This document shows, in pieces, positions 33,318-41,799 of a stretch of 53,330 bases of DNA; the stretch's first letter is position 1; the number at the start of each line of letters is the position of its first letter. Source of the DNA: Thermoleophilia bacterium UBA6103 (GTDB taxonomy: Bacteria; Actinomycetota; Thermoleophilia; UBA2241); NCBI GenBank assembly GCA_002423545.1, contig DIWP01000004.1:1-53330 (forward strand), in the 5' to 3' direction. The notes under the pieces are model-generated. The model searched no databases, was not told where the DNA came from, and saw nothing but the letters and a program-made list of their open reading frames with translations. The position numbers were made by a program, and so were the translations under genes.

Positions 33318-34100
33318 GTGCGGATCGTCGTCTGTGTCAAGACCAACTACGACCTGCAGATGGTGCGCGTCAAGGGCCGCGAGCCGGTCCTCGAGGCGCT
33401 GCCCTACAAGGTCGGCGACCTGGAGAAGAACGCGCTCGAGGCCGCCCTGCAGCTGCGTGAGGGCGGGCTGGAGTGCACCATCGTCGCCCTCACCGTGGCC
33501 GAGGCCAACGCCAAGGTCAAGGAGACGATGAAGGAGGCGCTGGCGCTGGCGGCCGACGAGGCCGTGGTGGTCAACGATCCGGCCCTGGCGGCGACCGACC
33601 AGGCGGCCCTGGCGGCGGCCATCGCCAAGGCCATCGAGCACACCGGCGGCGCCGACCTGGTGCTGTTCGGCGAGGGCTCCACCGACAACTACAGCGGTCT
33701 GGTGGGCTCGCGGGTCGCCGAGCTGCTCGGCCTGCCGCAGATCGGGTACGCGCGGTCCATCGCGGTCGCCGACGGCGCGGTGACCGTCGAGCGCAGCATG
33801 GACGACATGATCGAGACGCTGCAGGCGCCGCTGCCGGCCGCCGTCACCGTCGTCAGCGAGATCAACGAGCCGCGCGTCGCGACTCTCATGAACATCATGA
33901 AGGCCGGCAAGAAGCCGCTCACCGAGCTGTCGCTGGCCGACCTGGGTCTCGACGCCGGCGCCGCGGCGCCGCAAAAGGCGGTCCTGAGCAACCTGGCCGA
34001 GGAGCAGGACCGCAAGCACATCATCATCGAGGGCGACGCGGCCACGGCGGCCGCCGGTCTCGTCGACGCTCTCGTCAAAGAGGGCGTCCTGGGGAGGTAA
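33318..34100 (+). CDS. fixA: FixA/EtfB, electron-transfer flavoprotein beta subunit
   Basis: The 260-aa protein is taken from GTG 33318, because MRIVVCVKTNYD matches family starts; a GTG 9 nt earlier lies within the GAGGAGGAGG ribosome-binding site. Family features include LEKNALEAALQLRE and the VEHTGGADLVLFGEGSTDNYSG-like strand-loop (EHTGGADLVLFGEGS). With FixB it binds the bifurcating FAD and NADH site. The stop is 3 nt before fixB. Confidence 0.93.
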   Translation: MRIVVCVKTNYDLQMVRVKGREPVLEALPYKVGDLEKNALEAALQLREGGLECTIVALTVAEANAKVKETMKEALALAADEAVVVNDPALAATDQAALAAAIAKAIEHTGGADLVLFGEGSTDNYSGLVGSRVAELLGLPQIGYARSIAVADGAVTVERSMDDMIETLQAPLPAAVTVVSEINEPRVATLMNIMKAGKKPLTELSLADLGLDAGAAAPQKAVLSNLAEEQDRKHIIIEGDAATAAAGLVDALVKEGVLGR

Positions 34101-34103
34101 ACG

Positions 34104-35054
34104 ATGGCCGATATCCTCGTCTACAGCGACAAGCCCCAGGTCGCCCGCGAGCTGGCTTTCAAGGGTCGTGAGTTCGCCGCCGAGCTGGGTCTGGGCCTCA
34201 GTGCCGCGGCACTCGGGCCGGAGTCGGCCGCCGCGGCGGCCGACCTGGGCGGGCACGGCGCCGACCGCGTCTTCGTGAGCGACGACGCGGCGCTCGAGGG
34301 CCTGCCGACCGACGTGGTCGCCGAGGCTCTGGCGCAGATCGCGCAGGAGGCCGGCGCCGAGTACGTGCTGCTGGGCTCCACCCGGCGCGGCAAAGAGCTG
34401 GCCGGGCGGCTGGCGCAGAAGCTGGGCGCCGGCGCGGTCACCGATGTGAACGCCATGGCCGTCAAAGACGGCGCCCTGGTCGGCTGGCGCTACGCGCTCG
34501 GCGGTGCGACGGTCGCCGAGGAGCGCATCGACACGCCGGTCAAGCTCTTCGCGGTGATGCCCAAGACCTTCGAGGTCGGCGCGCCGCAGGCCGGCGCCGG
34601 CGAGGTCGTGACTCCGGCGCTCTCCTTGTCGCCTTCCAGGGTGACGGTCGGCGGCCGCACGCCGCGGGAGGGCGAGTCGGTCGACCTGGCGGCTGCGCCG
34701 CTGATCCTCGGTGTCGGTCGCGGGTTCGCCAAACGAGAAGACCTCGATCTCGGCCGCGAACTGGCGGCGGCGCTCGGTGCAGAGCTCGCCTGCACCAAGA
34801 GCCTGGCCGACTTCGAGTGGCTGCCCGAGGACCGCATCGTCGGCCTCAGCGGCGCCAAGACGAAGCCGGACCTGTACCTGAGCGTGGGCGTCAGCGGCCA
34901 GGTGCAGCACACCGTGGGCATCAGCCAGGCGAAGATCATCGCCGCCGTGAACACCGACAAGGAGGCGCCGATCTTCCAGCTCGCCGACTACGGCATCGTC
35001 GGCGATCTCTACCAGGTCGTGCCGGCGCTGATGGAGAAGCTGAAGAGCCTCTGA
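34104..35054 (+). CDS. fixB: FixB/EtfA, electron-transfer flavoprotein alpha subunit
   Basis: The 316-aa protein starts at ATG 34104 after GGGGAGG. The N-terminal half is EtfB-like. The C-terminal half carries the FAD-binding signature: GVGRGFAKREDLDLGRELA, VGVSGQVQHTVGI and IAAVNTDKEAPIFQLADYG. FixABCX complexes couple NADH oxidation to simultaneous reduction of quinone and ferredoxin/flavodoxin. It is the last gene of the operon; a GC hairpin follows at 35104-35126. Confidence 0.94.
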   Translation: MADILVYSDKPQVARELAFKGREFAAELGLGLSAAALGPESAAAAADLGGHGADRVFVSDDAALEGLPTDVVAEALAQIAQEAGAEYVLLGSTRRGKELAGRLAQKLGAGAVTDVNAMAVKDGALVGWRYALGGATVAEERIDTPVKLFAVMPKTFEVGAPQAGAGEVVTPALSLSPSRVTVGGRTPREGESVDLAAAPLILGVGRGFAKREDLDLGRELAAALGAELACTKSLADFEWLPEDRIVGLSGAKTKPDLYLSVGVSGQVQHTVGISQAKIIAAVNTDKEAPIFQLADYGIVGDLYQVVPALMEKLKSL

Positions 35055-35103
35055 GCGCTCGCCGCCGACCCGGCCGGTCGCGTCGAGCGAGCGGGTGTCG
35101 GTC

Positions 35104-35126
35104 GGGGCCGGCACGAGACCGGCCCC
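35104..35126 (+). terminator. Hairpin after fixB
   Basis: GGGGCCGG (35104-35111) pairs with CCGGCCCC (35119-35126), 7-nt loop, 50 nt after the fixB stop. No U-run follows, so it is a weak or factor-assisted terminator. Confidence 0.45.
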
Positions 35127-35233
35127 CAGCCCGTCTCGCCAGACCTGCGGCCGCCCGGTCTGCGGCCGTGCGATCGCCTGCACGAGCACGCCGCCGCTCG
35201 GCTCACCGTCATCTCCGCGCGGAGCACAGCCGC

Positions 35234-35248
35234 TATGATGGGACCGTG
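35234..35248 (+). promoter_or_regulatory. -10 box of a probable leaderless transcript
   Basis: TATGAT (35234-35239) is followed by six nt and GTG 35246. Transcription would begin at or next to the start codon, and no ribosome-binding site is present. Confidence 0.6.
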
Positions 35249-36832
35249 ACCGGTCGATCGACAGCAGCCGGTGAGGCGCTGCAGCCGCGCAGGCAACGAT
35301 TGCGGCGGCGGCATCACCGGCTGCGGCCATGGCGCCTGCGACGACGATTCATCCTTGCCGTCTCGTCTTGCTCGACCGTGGGCATGGTGGCGGTCGGCGC
35401 CCTGGCCTTCGGTGCATGGGCACCCGCGGCGTACGCTGCGGAGCCCACGTCTGCCGCTGCCGCCGTCGGGGCTCCGGCCGCGGCACAGGAGCGGGCCGAC
35501 GTGGTGGGCGTGCCCTTCCGGTTCGTCGCCTTCCCCTACGAGGTCCGCGATCTGCCCCCACAGCGACGTCCGTTCGCGCTGCCGTGGGGCGTGCCCCGCG
35601 TCGACGTGAGGCTGCACGACGCCGCCGGCGTGCGCATGCGCAAGGTGAATGGGCGCGTCGTCAACGCGCCGGGGACGCAGGCGCAGTACGGGGTCCAGAA
35701 CCTCAACAGCTACCGGCTCACCGGCGACCGGCTGTTCCTGGAGCGCGCGATGGCCCAGGCCGAGCGCCTGATCGAGCGCCGTGTGCAGGTCGGCGCCGCC
35801 TGGTTCTTCCCGAGCCGCTACACGTATCGCCGTCACGGCAAGAGCGGCGACCTGATGCGGCCTCCCTGGTACTCGGCGATGGCGCAGGGGCACGCGCTGG
35901 CGCTCTTCGTGCAGCTGGGTGAGATCACCGGCGAAGCTCGGTACGTGAGAGCAGCCGAGGCGACGTTCGCCGGTTTCCTGCGCCGCGGTCCGCGGCGCGG
36001 TCCCTGGGTCGTGTGCGTCGATGCCTCCGGTTATCTGTGGCTTGAGGAGTGGCCCAAGCGTCCGACCGACCACACCCTCAACGGCCACATCCTGGCGGCG
36101 TGGGGCGTCTACGAGTACTACCGCACCAGCGGCGATCCGAGAGCGCTGCAGATCTTCCGCGGCGCGGCGACCACCGTCCAACGCTACGCCCGGCGCTTCC
36201 GCCGGCCGGGCTGGATCAGCCGCTACTGCCTGCGCCACGGCGGGGCCCTGGCCCGGTATCACGACGTCCACATCTGGCAGCTCCAGCGTCTCCACACCAT
36301 CACCGGTGACGTGCGCTTCGCGCGGCTGGCCGAGGCTTTCTACCACGACTATCCGCCGCCGCAGCTGGCGGCCGAGATGGTGCTCACGGCCGGTCGCCAC
36401 AGGGTGTACCGGTTCGACCGCCGCGGGCGCATCAGCGGCCGGCGCACGCTGCGCCTCGGCGCCGACAGACGGGTGAAGATCACGCGGCGGGCCCGCATCC
36501 GCACGCGGGCCGGTGTCTGGCTGCGTATGACGAGCGGACCGGGCAGGGGCTTCTGGGTCCGCGAAGCCGCCGGCCGTGCCTACGTACCCGGGCTTGTCGC
36601 ACCGCTTGGGGCGTCACCAGACCGCCACGGCACGTGGATCGCCGATGAGGTCACCGGTCGAGCCTTCACCGGTGATGGGTCGGTGCGGGCGGAGAAGACC
36701 CTTCCCGGTATGGTCGATGGGGCGGTGGAGCTGGACTGCGAGGCGGTCATCAACGGGGCTGTCATGCTGCGTGTCTGCGGCGGTCCCTTTAGCGGCTACT
36801 GGGTGTCCCGCGACGACGTGCGGCTGGAGTAG
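35246..36832 (+). CDS. Exported D-glucuronyl C5-epimerase-like protein with extra C-terminal domain
   Basis: The 528-aa protein starts at GTG 35246, placed by the -10 box six nt upstream. A basic, Arg-rich N-terminus and hydrophobic segment (about 35-60, ending AAYAAEP) form a signal peptide or anchor. Residues about 90-370 resemble the C-terminal half of heparosan-type C5-epimerases: GVQNLNSYRLTGD, RPPWYSAMAQGHALALFVQL and a conserved NGHILAAWGVYEYYRTSGD alpha-toroid helix. The last 130 residues, rich in Arg and beta strands (TLRLGADRRVKITRRA, GRGFWVREAAGRAYVPG), form a separate domain I do not recognise. It may act on an envelope polysaccharide; catalytic residues cannot be assigned by eye. 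Confidence 0.7.
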   Translation: MTGRSTAAGEALQPRRQRLRRRHHRLRPWRLRRRFILAVSSCSTVGMVAVGALAFGAWAPAAYAAEPTSAAAAVGAPAAAQERADVVGVPFRFVAFPYEVRDLPPQRRPFALPWGVPRVDVRLHDAAGVRMRKVNGRVVNAPGTQAQYGVQNLNSYRLTGDRLFLERAMAQAERLIERRVQVGAAWFFPSRYTYRRHGKSGDLMRPPWYSAMAQGHALALFVQLGEITGEARYVRAAEATFAGFLRRGPRRGPWVVCVDASGYLWLEEWPKRPTDHTLNGHILAAWGVYEYYRTSGDPRALQIFRGAATTVQRYARRFRRPGWISRYCLRHGGALARYHDVHIWQLQRLHTITGDVRFARLAEAFYHDYPPPQLAAEMVLTAGRHRVYRFDRRGRISGRRTLRLGADRRVKITRRARIRTRAGVWLRMTSGPGRGFWVREAAGRAYVPGLVAPLGASPDRHGTWIADEVTGRAFTGDGSVRAEKTLPGMVDGAVELDCEAVINGAVMLRVCGGPFSGYWVSRDDVRLE

Positions 36833-37012
36833 GATCCCGGGCGCACGGTCGTCGGCGGCAGGGGCGACCCTCCGGCCGGCCCTCAGCCCGGCCCTCGAGC
36901 CGACCGCTCTCCGCTTGTCGCCGGGCACGGCGGCCAGTACCATCGGACGAAAGGTCGCCGGACCGCCCCGACGCAGCGGCGGTCGGTCCTTCCACATCGG
37001 CAGAAAGCAGAC

Positions 37013-38770
37013 GTGCAGCTACCCACAGAACCGGTCCAGAACGTCAGCGGCACCGATCACTATCTTGTGCCCCAGTCGGTCGGCGTGCGCGCCGTGGCGT
37101 ACATCATCGACTCGCTCATCTTCGCGCTCATCGTGCTGGTCGTCCTCTACGCTCTCGGCGCCGCCGACGCGCTGCTGGACTCAACCGCGCTGTCGTGGCC
37201 GCAGCTCGCCGTCATCGGGGGCCAGTGCGGCTACTTCTTCGTCTTCGAGGCGCTCTTCGGCCGCACGCCCGGCAAGATGATCCTGCAGTTGCGCGTGGTG
37301 CGCGCCGACGGACGGCGGGTCGGGGTCGGCGGGGCCTTCATCAGGAACCTCATCCGCCCGCTCGACCTGTTCTTCTTCGGTCTCATCGGTGCGGCGTCTA
37401 TCCTGGCCGGCTTCAAGCGGCAGCGCATCGGCGACCGGCTCGGGCACACGCAGGTGGTGCGCGAGCTGCCGCTGGCACTCGTGCCGCCGCCGTACGTGCC
37501 GGCCGACAAGTCGTCGCGCCGCTGCCCGCGTTGCGGTGCCCTCGCCGAGGGCGACCAGTCGACCTGTGCCGTATGCGGCCTCGACCTGGACTCGGCGCCG
37601 CCGTGGCCGTTCGGCGGGATCGTGCGGCCGCCGGGAGCGCCCGGCCGCCGACCGCGCCCGACGAGCGACGGCACCGGCGCCGTCCCTGCGGCCGACCGAC
37701 CGAAGCGTCCGGCAGCGCCGTCCGGCGCCCGCCCGGGGACGGCGACCGGCCGCCGTCCGGCTGCCTCGCGGCCGCGGCCGGCGGCGCATGCCGAGCGGCC
37801 CAGCCGGGCGGCGTCCGAACGCCCCGACCGGCCGCCGCCCTACGAGTCGCTGCGCTCGCCGCATGCCATCGACCTCTACGCCGACGACGACGACGAGCGG
37901 CTGTACGCCGCGCGCGAGATCCTGATGGAGGGCGACAAGGACGAGGCCCGCGAGCTGGCCAAGGTGGTGCGCGACTGGGAGCTCGACGACCGCCAGTTCG
38001 TCGTCGACGTGGCACGTACTCTGGACGGCTGGCAGCCGATCATCGTGCTCGAGGCGCTGCGCTCCGACCCCGACGAGGATCTGGCCGACGGCGCCAGGCA
38101 TGCCTTGGCGATCGTCAAGGAGCGGACGCGGCGCGAGGAGGAGGAGCAACGCGCCTGGGAGGCCGCTCGCGCGGTCCACGAAGACGATGACGAGGACGAC
38201 GAGGACGCCTTGAGAGAGGTGCTGGACGAGGGCCCGGACGAGGGTCTGGACGAGGCCGGGGACGGGGAAGCGGAAGGGGATCTGGACCAGGAGTCGGCGA
38301 CGACTGCGGAGGCCGAGTCGGATGAGCCTATGGGTCCCGGGGCGTGGCCGGACGAGTCCGCGGATGTCGAGACGGGACCGGACGAGCTTGAGGAGGCCGA
38401 GACCGATCTGAGCGAAGGCGTGGAGCTCGACGAGATGCCGGATGACCGGGTCGAGCCGGACCTGGATGAGGTGCCGGAGGGGCCGGACGAGGTATCTGAC
38501 CAGCCGGACTCGGATGAGGTGCCCGAGACGCCGGACGAGGTCGAGCCCGTCGCTCCCGGCGATGCTCCGCAGGAGACCTGGGGGTCGGATCAGCCGGACG
38601 CGGGGTTCAAGGAAGCCGACGAAGAAGAGTGGGCGCCCGAGGAAGAAGACTGGGACCCGGACTTGGAGGATTGGGATCCGGAAGACGAGGATCCGGACTC
38701 CGATACTGAGGAAGAGGACCCGGACCCCGATCCCAAGGTGTCACCGGAAGAGGATCCTCGTTCCCGCTGA
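37013..38770 (+). CDS. RDD-family membrane protein with zinc ribbon and acidic tail
   Basis: The 585-aa protein starts at GTG 37013. The RDD domain (about 20-150) includes AYIIDSLIFALIVLVVLYAL, the FGRTPGKMILQLRVV motif and IRNLIRPLDL. A zinc ribbon follows (about 173-191; CPRCGALAEG..CAVCG), then a Pro/Arg/Ala-rich disordered linker to about 280. A helical segment with repeated acidic and Arg clusters spans about 280-390. The final 195 residues are almost entirely Asp/Glu/Pro with DEVPE- and DPDPD-like repeats. RDD proteins are transporters or membrane anchors of unclear function; the acidic tail may bind cations or a basic partner. No neighbour clarifies its role. Confidence 0.75.
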   Translation: MQLPTEPVQNVSGTDHYLVPQSVGVRAVAYIIDSLIFALIVLVVLYALGAADALLDSTALSWPQLAVIGGQCGYFFVFEALFGRTPGKMILQLRVVRADGRRVGVGGAFIRNLIRPLDLFFFGLIGAASILAGFKRQRIGDRLGHTQVVRELPLALVPPPYVPADKSSRRCPRCGALAEGDQSTCAVCGLDLDSAPPWPFGGIVRPPGAPGRRPRPTSDGTGAVPAADRPKRPAAPSGARPGTATGRRPAASRPRPAAHAERPSRAASERPDRPPPYESLRSPHAIDLYADDDDERLYAAREILMEGDKDEARELAKVVRDWELDDRQFVVDVARTLDGWQPIIVLEALRSDPDEDLADGARHALAIVKERTRREEEEQRAWEAARAVHEDDDEDDEDALREVLDEGPDEGLDEAGDGEAEGDLDQESATTAEAESDEPMGPGAWPDESADVETGPDELEEAETDLSEGVELDEMPDDRVEPDLDEVPEGPDEVSDQPDSDEVPETPDEVEPVAPGDAPQETWGSDQPDAGFKEADEEEWAPEEEDWDPDLEDWDPEDEDPDSDTEEEDPDPDPKVSPEEDPRSR

Positions 38771-38941
38771 CCGCCGGTGCGACGCCCGATCGTGCCACCA
38801 CTGCACTGTCTCCGCCTCGCCGTCGGGGAGGTGCCCCGTTGCGCGCCGCAGCGCTCTGCCGTCACCACCGGTCTCGCGTATCATTGGGGGGCTTCTCGTC
38901 CGGCTGCCTTGCAGATGCGCTGGGATGCCTGCCTGGGAAGT

Positions 38942-38961
38942 CGCGGGAAGGCGTTCCCGCG
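38942..38961 (+). other. Inverted repeat just upstream of tRNA-Ile2
   Basis: CGCGGGAA (38942-38949) pairs with TTCCCGCG (38954-38961), loop GGCG, 13 nt before the tRNA. TATCAT at about 38879-38884 is a possible -10 further upstream. It may be a processing signal in the tRNA precursor or a terminator for the RDD gene. Nothing else is seen in 38771-38974. Confidence 0.4.
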
Positions 38962-38974
38962 CGACGACCGTCAT

Positions 38975-39051
38975 GGGCGTATAGCTCAGTTGGTTAGAGC
39001 AGCCGACTCATAATCGGCCGGTCGCAGGTTCGAGTCCTGCTGCGCCCACCA
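38975..39051 (+). tRNA. tRNA-Ile2 (CAU, lysidine type); elongator Met is the alternative
   Basis: The cloverleaf is complete: acceptor GGGCGTA/TGCGCCC with one G-U pair, D arm GCTC..GAGC, anticodon stem GCCGA/TCGGC with loop CTCATAA (anticodon CAU), and T arm GCAGG-TTCGAGT-CCTGC. Discriminator A73 and CCA are encoded. The CTCATAA loop with the CCGGTC-containing variable region and A73 match tRNA-Ile2, whose C34 is changed to lysidine by TilS, better than elongator Met. Confidence 0.9.
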
Positions 39052-39052
39052 C

Positions 39053-39084
39053 GTCGTCATTTCGACAGCGTTTCTCCCTGCAAA
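39053..39084 (+). repeat. Islet-flanking repeat, left copy (adjacent to tRNA)
   Basis: Two nt after the tRNA CCA, GTCAT-N3-GACA-GCGTTT-N4-CTGCAAA matches 41919-41947 at 22 of 29 positions with identical spacing. Together the two copies bracket the mttB/gntR segment. Confidence 0.5.
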
Positions 39085-39297
39085 CAGCCAATCTCTGCCT
39101 GCTAGATCATGCACCCGGGCGCTGACCCTCCACAGCAGCGGTCCGCCTGTACGAACGCACCTCGCGGGGCGGGGCGATCAGGGCAGTCCAGGCCAAGGGT
39201 CGCGGTGCCGCTGTAGGCTGTGGAACCCGTCTGCGGTGCGCGGAAAGCGTGAGATCGCCAGTCGGACGACGTCGTGAGTGAGCCCCGTGGGCCTGGT

Positions 39298-39551
39298 CTA
39301 CGGGCACACCTTGACGCAGCGGCCGCCAGCGGCTCTTTGGTATGCGAGCTCTCGATCTTGCGCTGGGCGACGAGGCCCCACGCGCCGGCGCGCGCCAGGG
39401 CGTAGCCGGTCTGGCGCGCGTCCATGCGCGCGATCGGCCACGTGACCGCAGCGGTCAGGGGGCCTGAGGTCGCACGGGTCGCCGTCCGGCGCAGGGTGGC
39501 GGCGAGCGCCGGCCGGGGGAGCGCACGGATGTCGAAGCGGGCGGCGCTCAC
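39298..39551 (-). pseudogene. Small reading frame downstream of mttB, probably frameshifted
   Basis: A GTG (complement of 39549-39551) lies 10 nt after GAGGAGG, which overlaps the mttB end, so a coupled gene started here. Codons are strongly GC3-biased from VSAARFDIRALPRP to about GLVAQRKIESSH, then the bias is lost although the frame stays open to 39102. If the frame shifts near 39330-39350, the bias resumes and the product ends at TAG 39298-39300 with AAGGRCVKVCP, a ferredoxin-like phrase. I recognise no family. The region 39085-39297 shows no gene. Confidence 0.35.
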
Positions 39552-39557
39552 ACCAGA

Positions 39558-40973
39558 TCAGCGCCTCCTCGTGAGTCGCCGGCCCGCGGCCTCAAGTCCG
39601 TCGAGAGCGGCGGCCGCGGCGTCCGGGAGTGCGTAGGCCCGACCAATGGCACGCAGTTCGCGAGATCTCTCAGCGACACGGTCGAGCAGGCTGGACTCAC
39701 CCGCGCTTTGCCACACACCGTGGGGCTGCTGCATGAGGAGCTCGGGCAACACGAAGTCCCGGCGGTGCTCCCTTGTGTGGCGCCGCGCGAGGAAGTTGCC
39801 GCCCGGCCCGACCTCCATGATCTCGTCCAGTGCCAGAGACTCGGCGTCGAGCGACGGCCCGCGCAGCGTCTCGCGGACGTAGCCGATGAGCTCATCCATG
39901 AACACGCACGCCTCGTAGGAGCTGCCCATGCCGGAGGCCAGGTAGCCGACGTCGTGCACGAGGGTGATGCGCGACATGGCGGCAACCCAGAGGCTGACTG
40001 CCGCCTCCGCCGCCCACTGCCCGTCGAGCATCTGCGAGTCGGACACGCCGCCGTTGCCGAACGACGGCAGGCCGAAGAACCGCGCCATGTCGGCCGAAGA
40101 GAAATGGTTGGCCAGGCCCTCGGGCGAGAAGTAGCGGACGGCCCCCGTGCGCAGGTCCATCGACCCCTGGGTGACGCCGTAGACGAACGGTGCGCCCGGG
40201 TTCGCGAGCTGGTGGATGACCAGGCCGCTGAGGCTCTCGGCGTTGGCGACGATCATCATGCCCGCGCGCGACGCCGGAGCGGTGGCGCCGGGCAGTACGG
40301 TCGTCGGGTAGACGAGCGGCACACGGAGGCGGGCGCAGCCGACGAGCCGCTCGACCGAGTCCTTGCCGTGCACGAGCGGCGAGGTGGGCTGCGCGTAGAG
40401 GCACCAGCTGCGCTGGTCGCCGGCCGCCGCCGCCATCTCGTGGAAGACCGGCAGCAGGTGTCCCTGCGCGGTCACCATGACGATAGGCTTGGAGGTGCCG
40501 CGCAGCATGGCTGCGAACTGCGCGGCGCCGATCTCCCTCTCGTCGAGCCCGTCGGGCAGTGCCATGGACATCACGAAATCGTAGCCGGGGAGCTTCTCCT
40601 GTAGTGCTGCCATCTCTTCTACGTCGGCGAGGGTGGCGAGGCGCCTGCTCCTTGCACCCGGTCCGTGGATGTACGGAGTGTCGGAGCCGGAGCCGAAGTA
40701 TGTCGGCCCGTCTCTGAGGCTGAGCGCTTCGCGCGGAGCGCGCGACGGGAGGTCCGCCTGCCCGGGCGCCGACGCGAGGGCGTCCTCGACGAGCGCCCGC
40801 GGGATGCGCGCGCGCGTCGCATCGACCGCGGCTCCCGCCCGCGCGAGCGCGGCGAGGGCGTCCTCGTCGCGGACCTCGACGCCGGTCTTCTCGAGGACCG
40901 TCAGAGTCGCGGAGAAGATGGAGTCACACGCCTCCTCGTCGAACACGGTGGTGGTCAGCCGCGAAGGGTTCAT
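39558..40973 (-). CDS. MttB-superfamily (trimethylamine methyltransferase-like) protein, non-pyrrolysine
   Basis: The 471-aa protein starts at ATG (complement of 40971-40973) after GGAG, about 42 nt after a predicted transcription start. It is full-length for the MttB family, with family-like motifs such as EKTGVEVRDEDAL, YFGSGSDTPYIHGPG, GMMIVANAESLSGLVIHQL and EIMEVGPGGNFL. No in-frame TAG is present, so it belongs to the pyrrolysine-lacking branch (MtgB, MtpB, MtcB), which demethylate quaternary amines such as glycine betaine onto a corrinoid protein. No corrinoid or activase gene is adjacent. A divergent gntR probably regulates it. The substrate is unknown. Confidence 0.88.
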   Translation of the reverse strand: MNPSRLTTTVFDEEACDSIFSATLTVLEKTGVEVRDEDALAALARAGAAVDATRARIPRALVEDALASAPGQADLPSRAPREALSLRDGPTYFGSGSDTPYIHGPGARSRRLATLADVEEMAALQEKLPGYDFVMSMALPDGLDEREIGAAQFAAMLRGTSKPIVMVTAQGHLLPVFHEMAAAAGDQRSWCLYAQPTSPLVHGKDSVERLVGCARLRVPLVYPTTVLPGATAPASRAGMMIVANAESLSGLVIHQLANPGAPFVYGVTQGSMDLRTGAVRYFSPEGLANHFSSADMARFFGLPSFGNGGVSDSQMLDGQWAAEAAVSLWVAAMSRITLVHDVGYLASGMGSSYEACVFMDELIGYVRETLRGPSLDAESLALDEIMEVGPGGNFLARRHTREHRRDFVLPELLMQQPHGVWQSAGESSLLDRVAERSRELRAIGRAYALPDAAAAALDGLEAAGRRLTRRR

Positions 40974-41021
40974 GGTCGGGTCTCCACAGTCGAAGGATTC
41001 GCGCGGACTTTGTAGAACATC

Positions 41022-41064
41022 ACTATAGTTCAGATTGATATATTTACAACTCAGAGATGTATCA
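41022..41064 (-). promoter_or_regulatory. mttB promoter with overlapping interrupted palindrome
   Basis: On the reverse strand, TTGTAA (41049-41044), 16 bp, TATAGT (41027-41022) is a good sigma-70 promoter. TGATATAT (41036-41043) and ATGTATCA (41057-41064) form an interrupted palindrome (7 of 8 bp, 13-bp centre) that spans the -35 box. It is a fitting operator for the divergent GntR protein. The whole 130-bp gap is far more AT-rich than its surroundings. Confidence 0.6.
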
Positions 41065-41103
41065 GAGATCATAGGAACGCTCCTTGCGCCGATCCGGGGC
41101 ACG

Positions 41104-41799
41104 ATGACCGATCTCGATCAACTCCGCGCGACCCTGTCACACCGGGACGACCCCGCGCTGCCCCTGGCAGAAGCGGCGTATCGCTACCTCCTGCGCGAGA
41201 TCATCGACATGTCCCTCAGGCCTGGCGAGGTGCTCAACGAGGCGGACCTTCAACAGAGGTTGGGGGCGGGCCGAACGCCCATCCGCGAGGCGCTTCTTCG
41301 CCTGGCCGAAGACAGGCTCGTCACCATTCACGCGCGCCGCGGCACGTTCGTCAGCGACCTCAACGTCACCGACCTCGGCGCGGTGTACGAGGTGAGGACG
41401 GAACTGGAGCGCCTCGCCGCCAGGCTGGCGGCGGAGCGCCGCAACGACGCCGAGGCAGTCGAGCTCGCGAGCATCCGCGGTCAGCTTCCTGCTTTCGTGC
41501 GGGGCAGCGACGCCGACGGGCTGATGACGATCGACCTGTACCTGCACCGGCTGGTCTTCCGGCTGGCGAGGAACGAGTTCCTCGCCGAAACACTTGAGCA
41601 CTACCTCAACCTCTCGACGCGACTGGCGCGCGCGGCAGTGGAGCGAACGGGGGCCTCCTCGTCCGTCTGGCTGGCTGACGCACTTCTCGGCTTCACCCCG
41701 CTGTTTGAAGCTATCGAGGAGCGCCGGCCGGAGGCGGCGGCGGCCGCCGCGGTGGAACATGCGGCTGCCGTCGAGGCGCACGTACGACGGAGCGTGTAG
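41104..41799 (+). CDS. GntR-family regulator, FadR/FCD subfamily
   Basis: The 231-aa protein is taken from ATG 41104 with a weak GGGGCACG upstream; a TTG at 41035 is in frame but would read through the operator. The winged HTH (about 20-85) has the GntR signature EADLQQRLGAGRTPIREALL, and the C-terminal all-helical domain (about 95-225) is FCD-type with the usual metal/ligand-binding His (YLHRLVF). Such regulators release DNA on binding a metabolite, often the substrate of the divergent operon, here mttB. Confidence 0.9.
   Translation: MTDLDQLRATLSHRDDPALPLAEAAYRYLLREIIDMSLRPGEVLNEADLQQRLGAGRTPIREALLRLAEDRLVTIHARRGTFVSDLNVTDLGAVYEVRTELERLAARLAAERRNDAEAVELASIRGQLPAFVRGSDADGLMTIDLYLHRLVFRLARNEFLAETLEHYLNLSTRLARAAVERTGASSSVWLADALLGFTPLFEAIEERRPEAAAAAAVEHAAAVEAHVRRSV

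Noticed and set aside
38975..39051. Elongator tRNA-Met as primary call
   Set aside because: The anticodon CAU allows it, but the loop CTCATAA with CCGGTC variable region, and A73 with the acceptor pattern, resemble tRNA-Ile2 more closely.
39298..39340. Ferredoxin C-terminus (GGRCVKVCP) as evidence of an Fe-S protein
   Set aside because: Nine residues in an alternative frame are too few; kept only as a hint in the frameshift entry.
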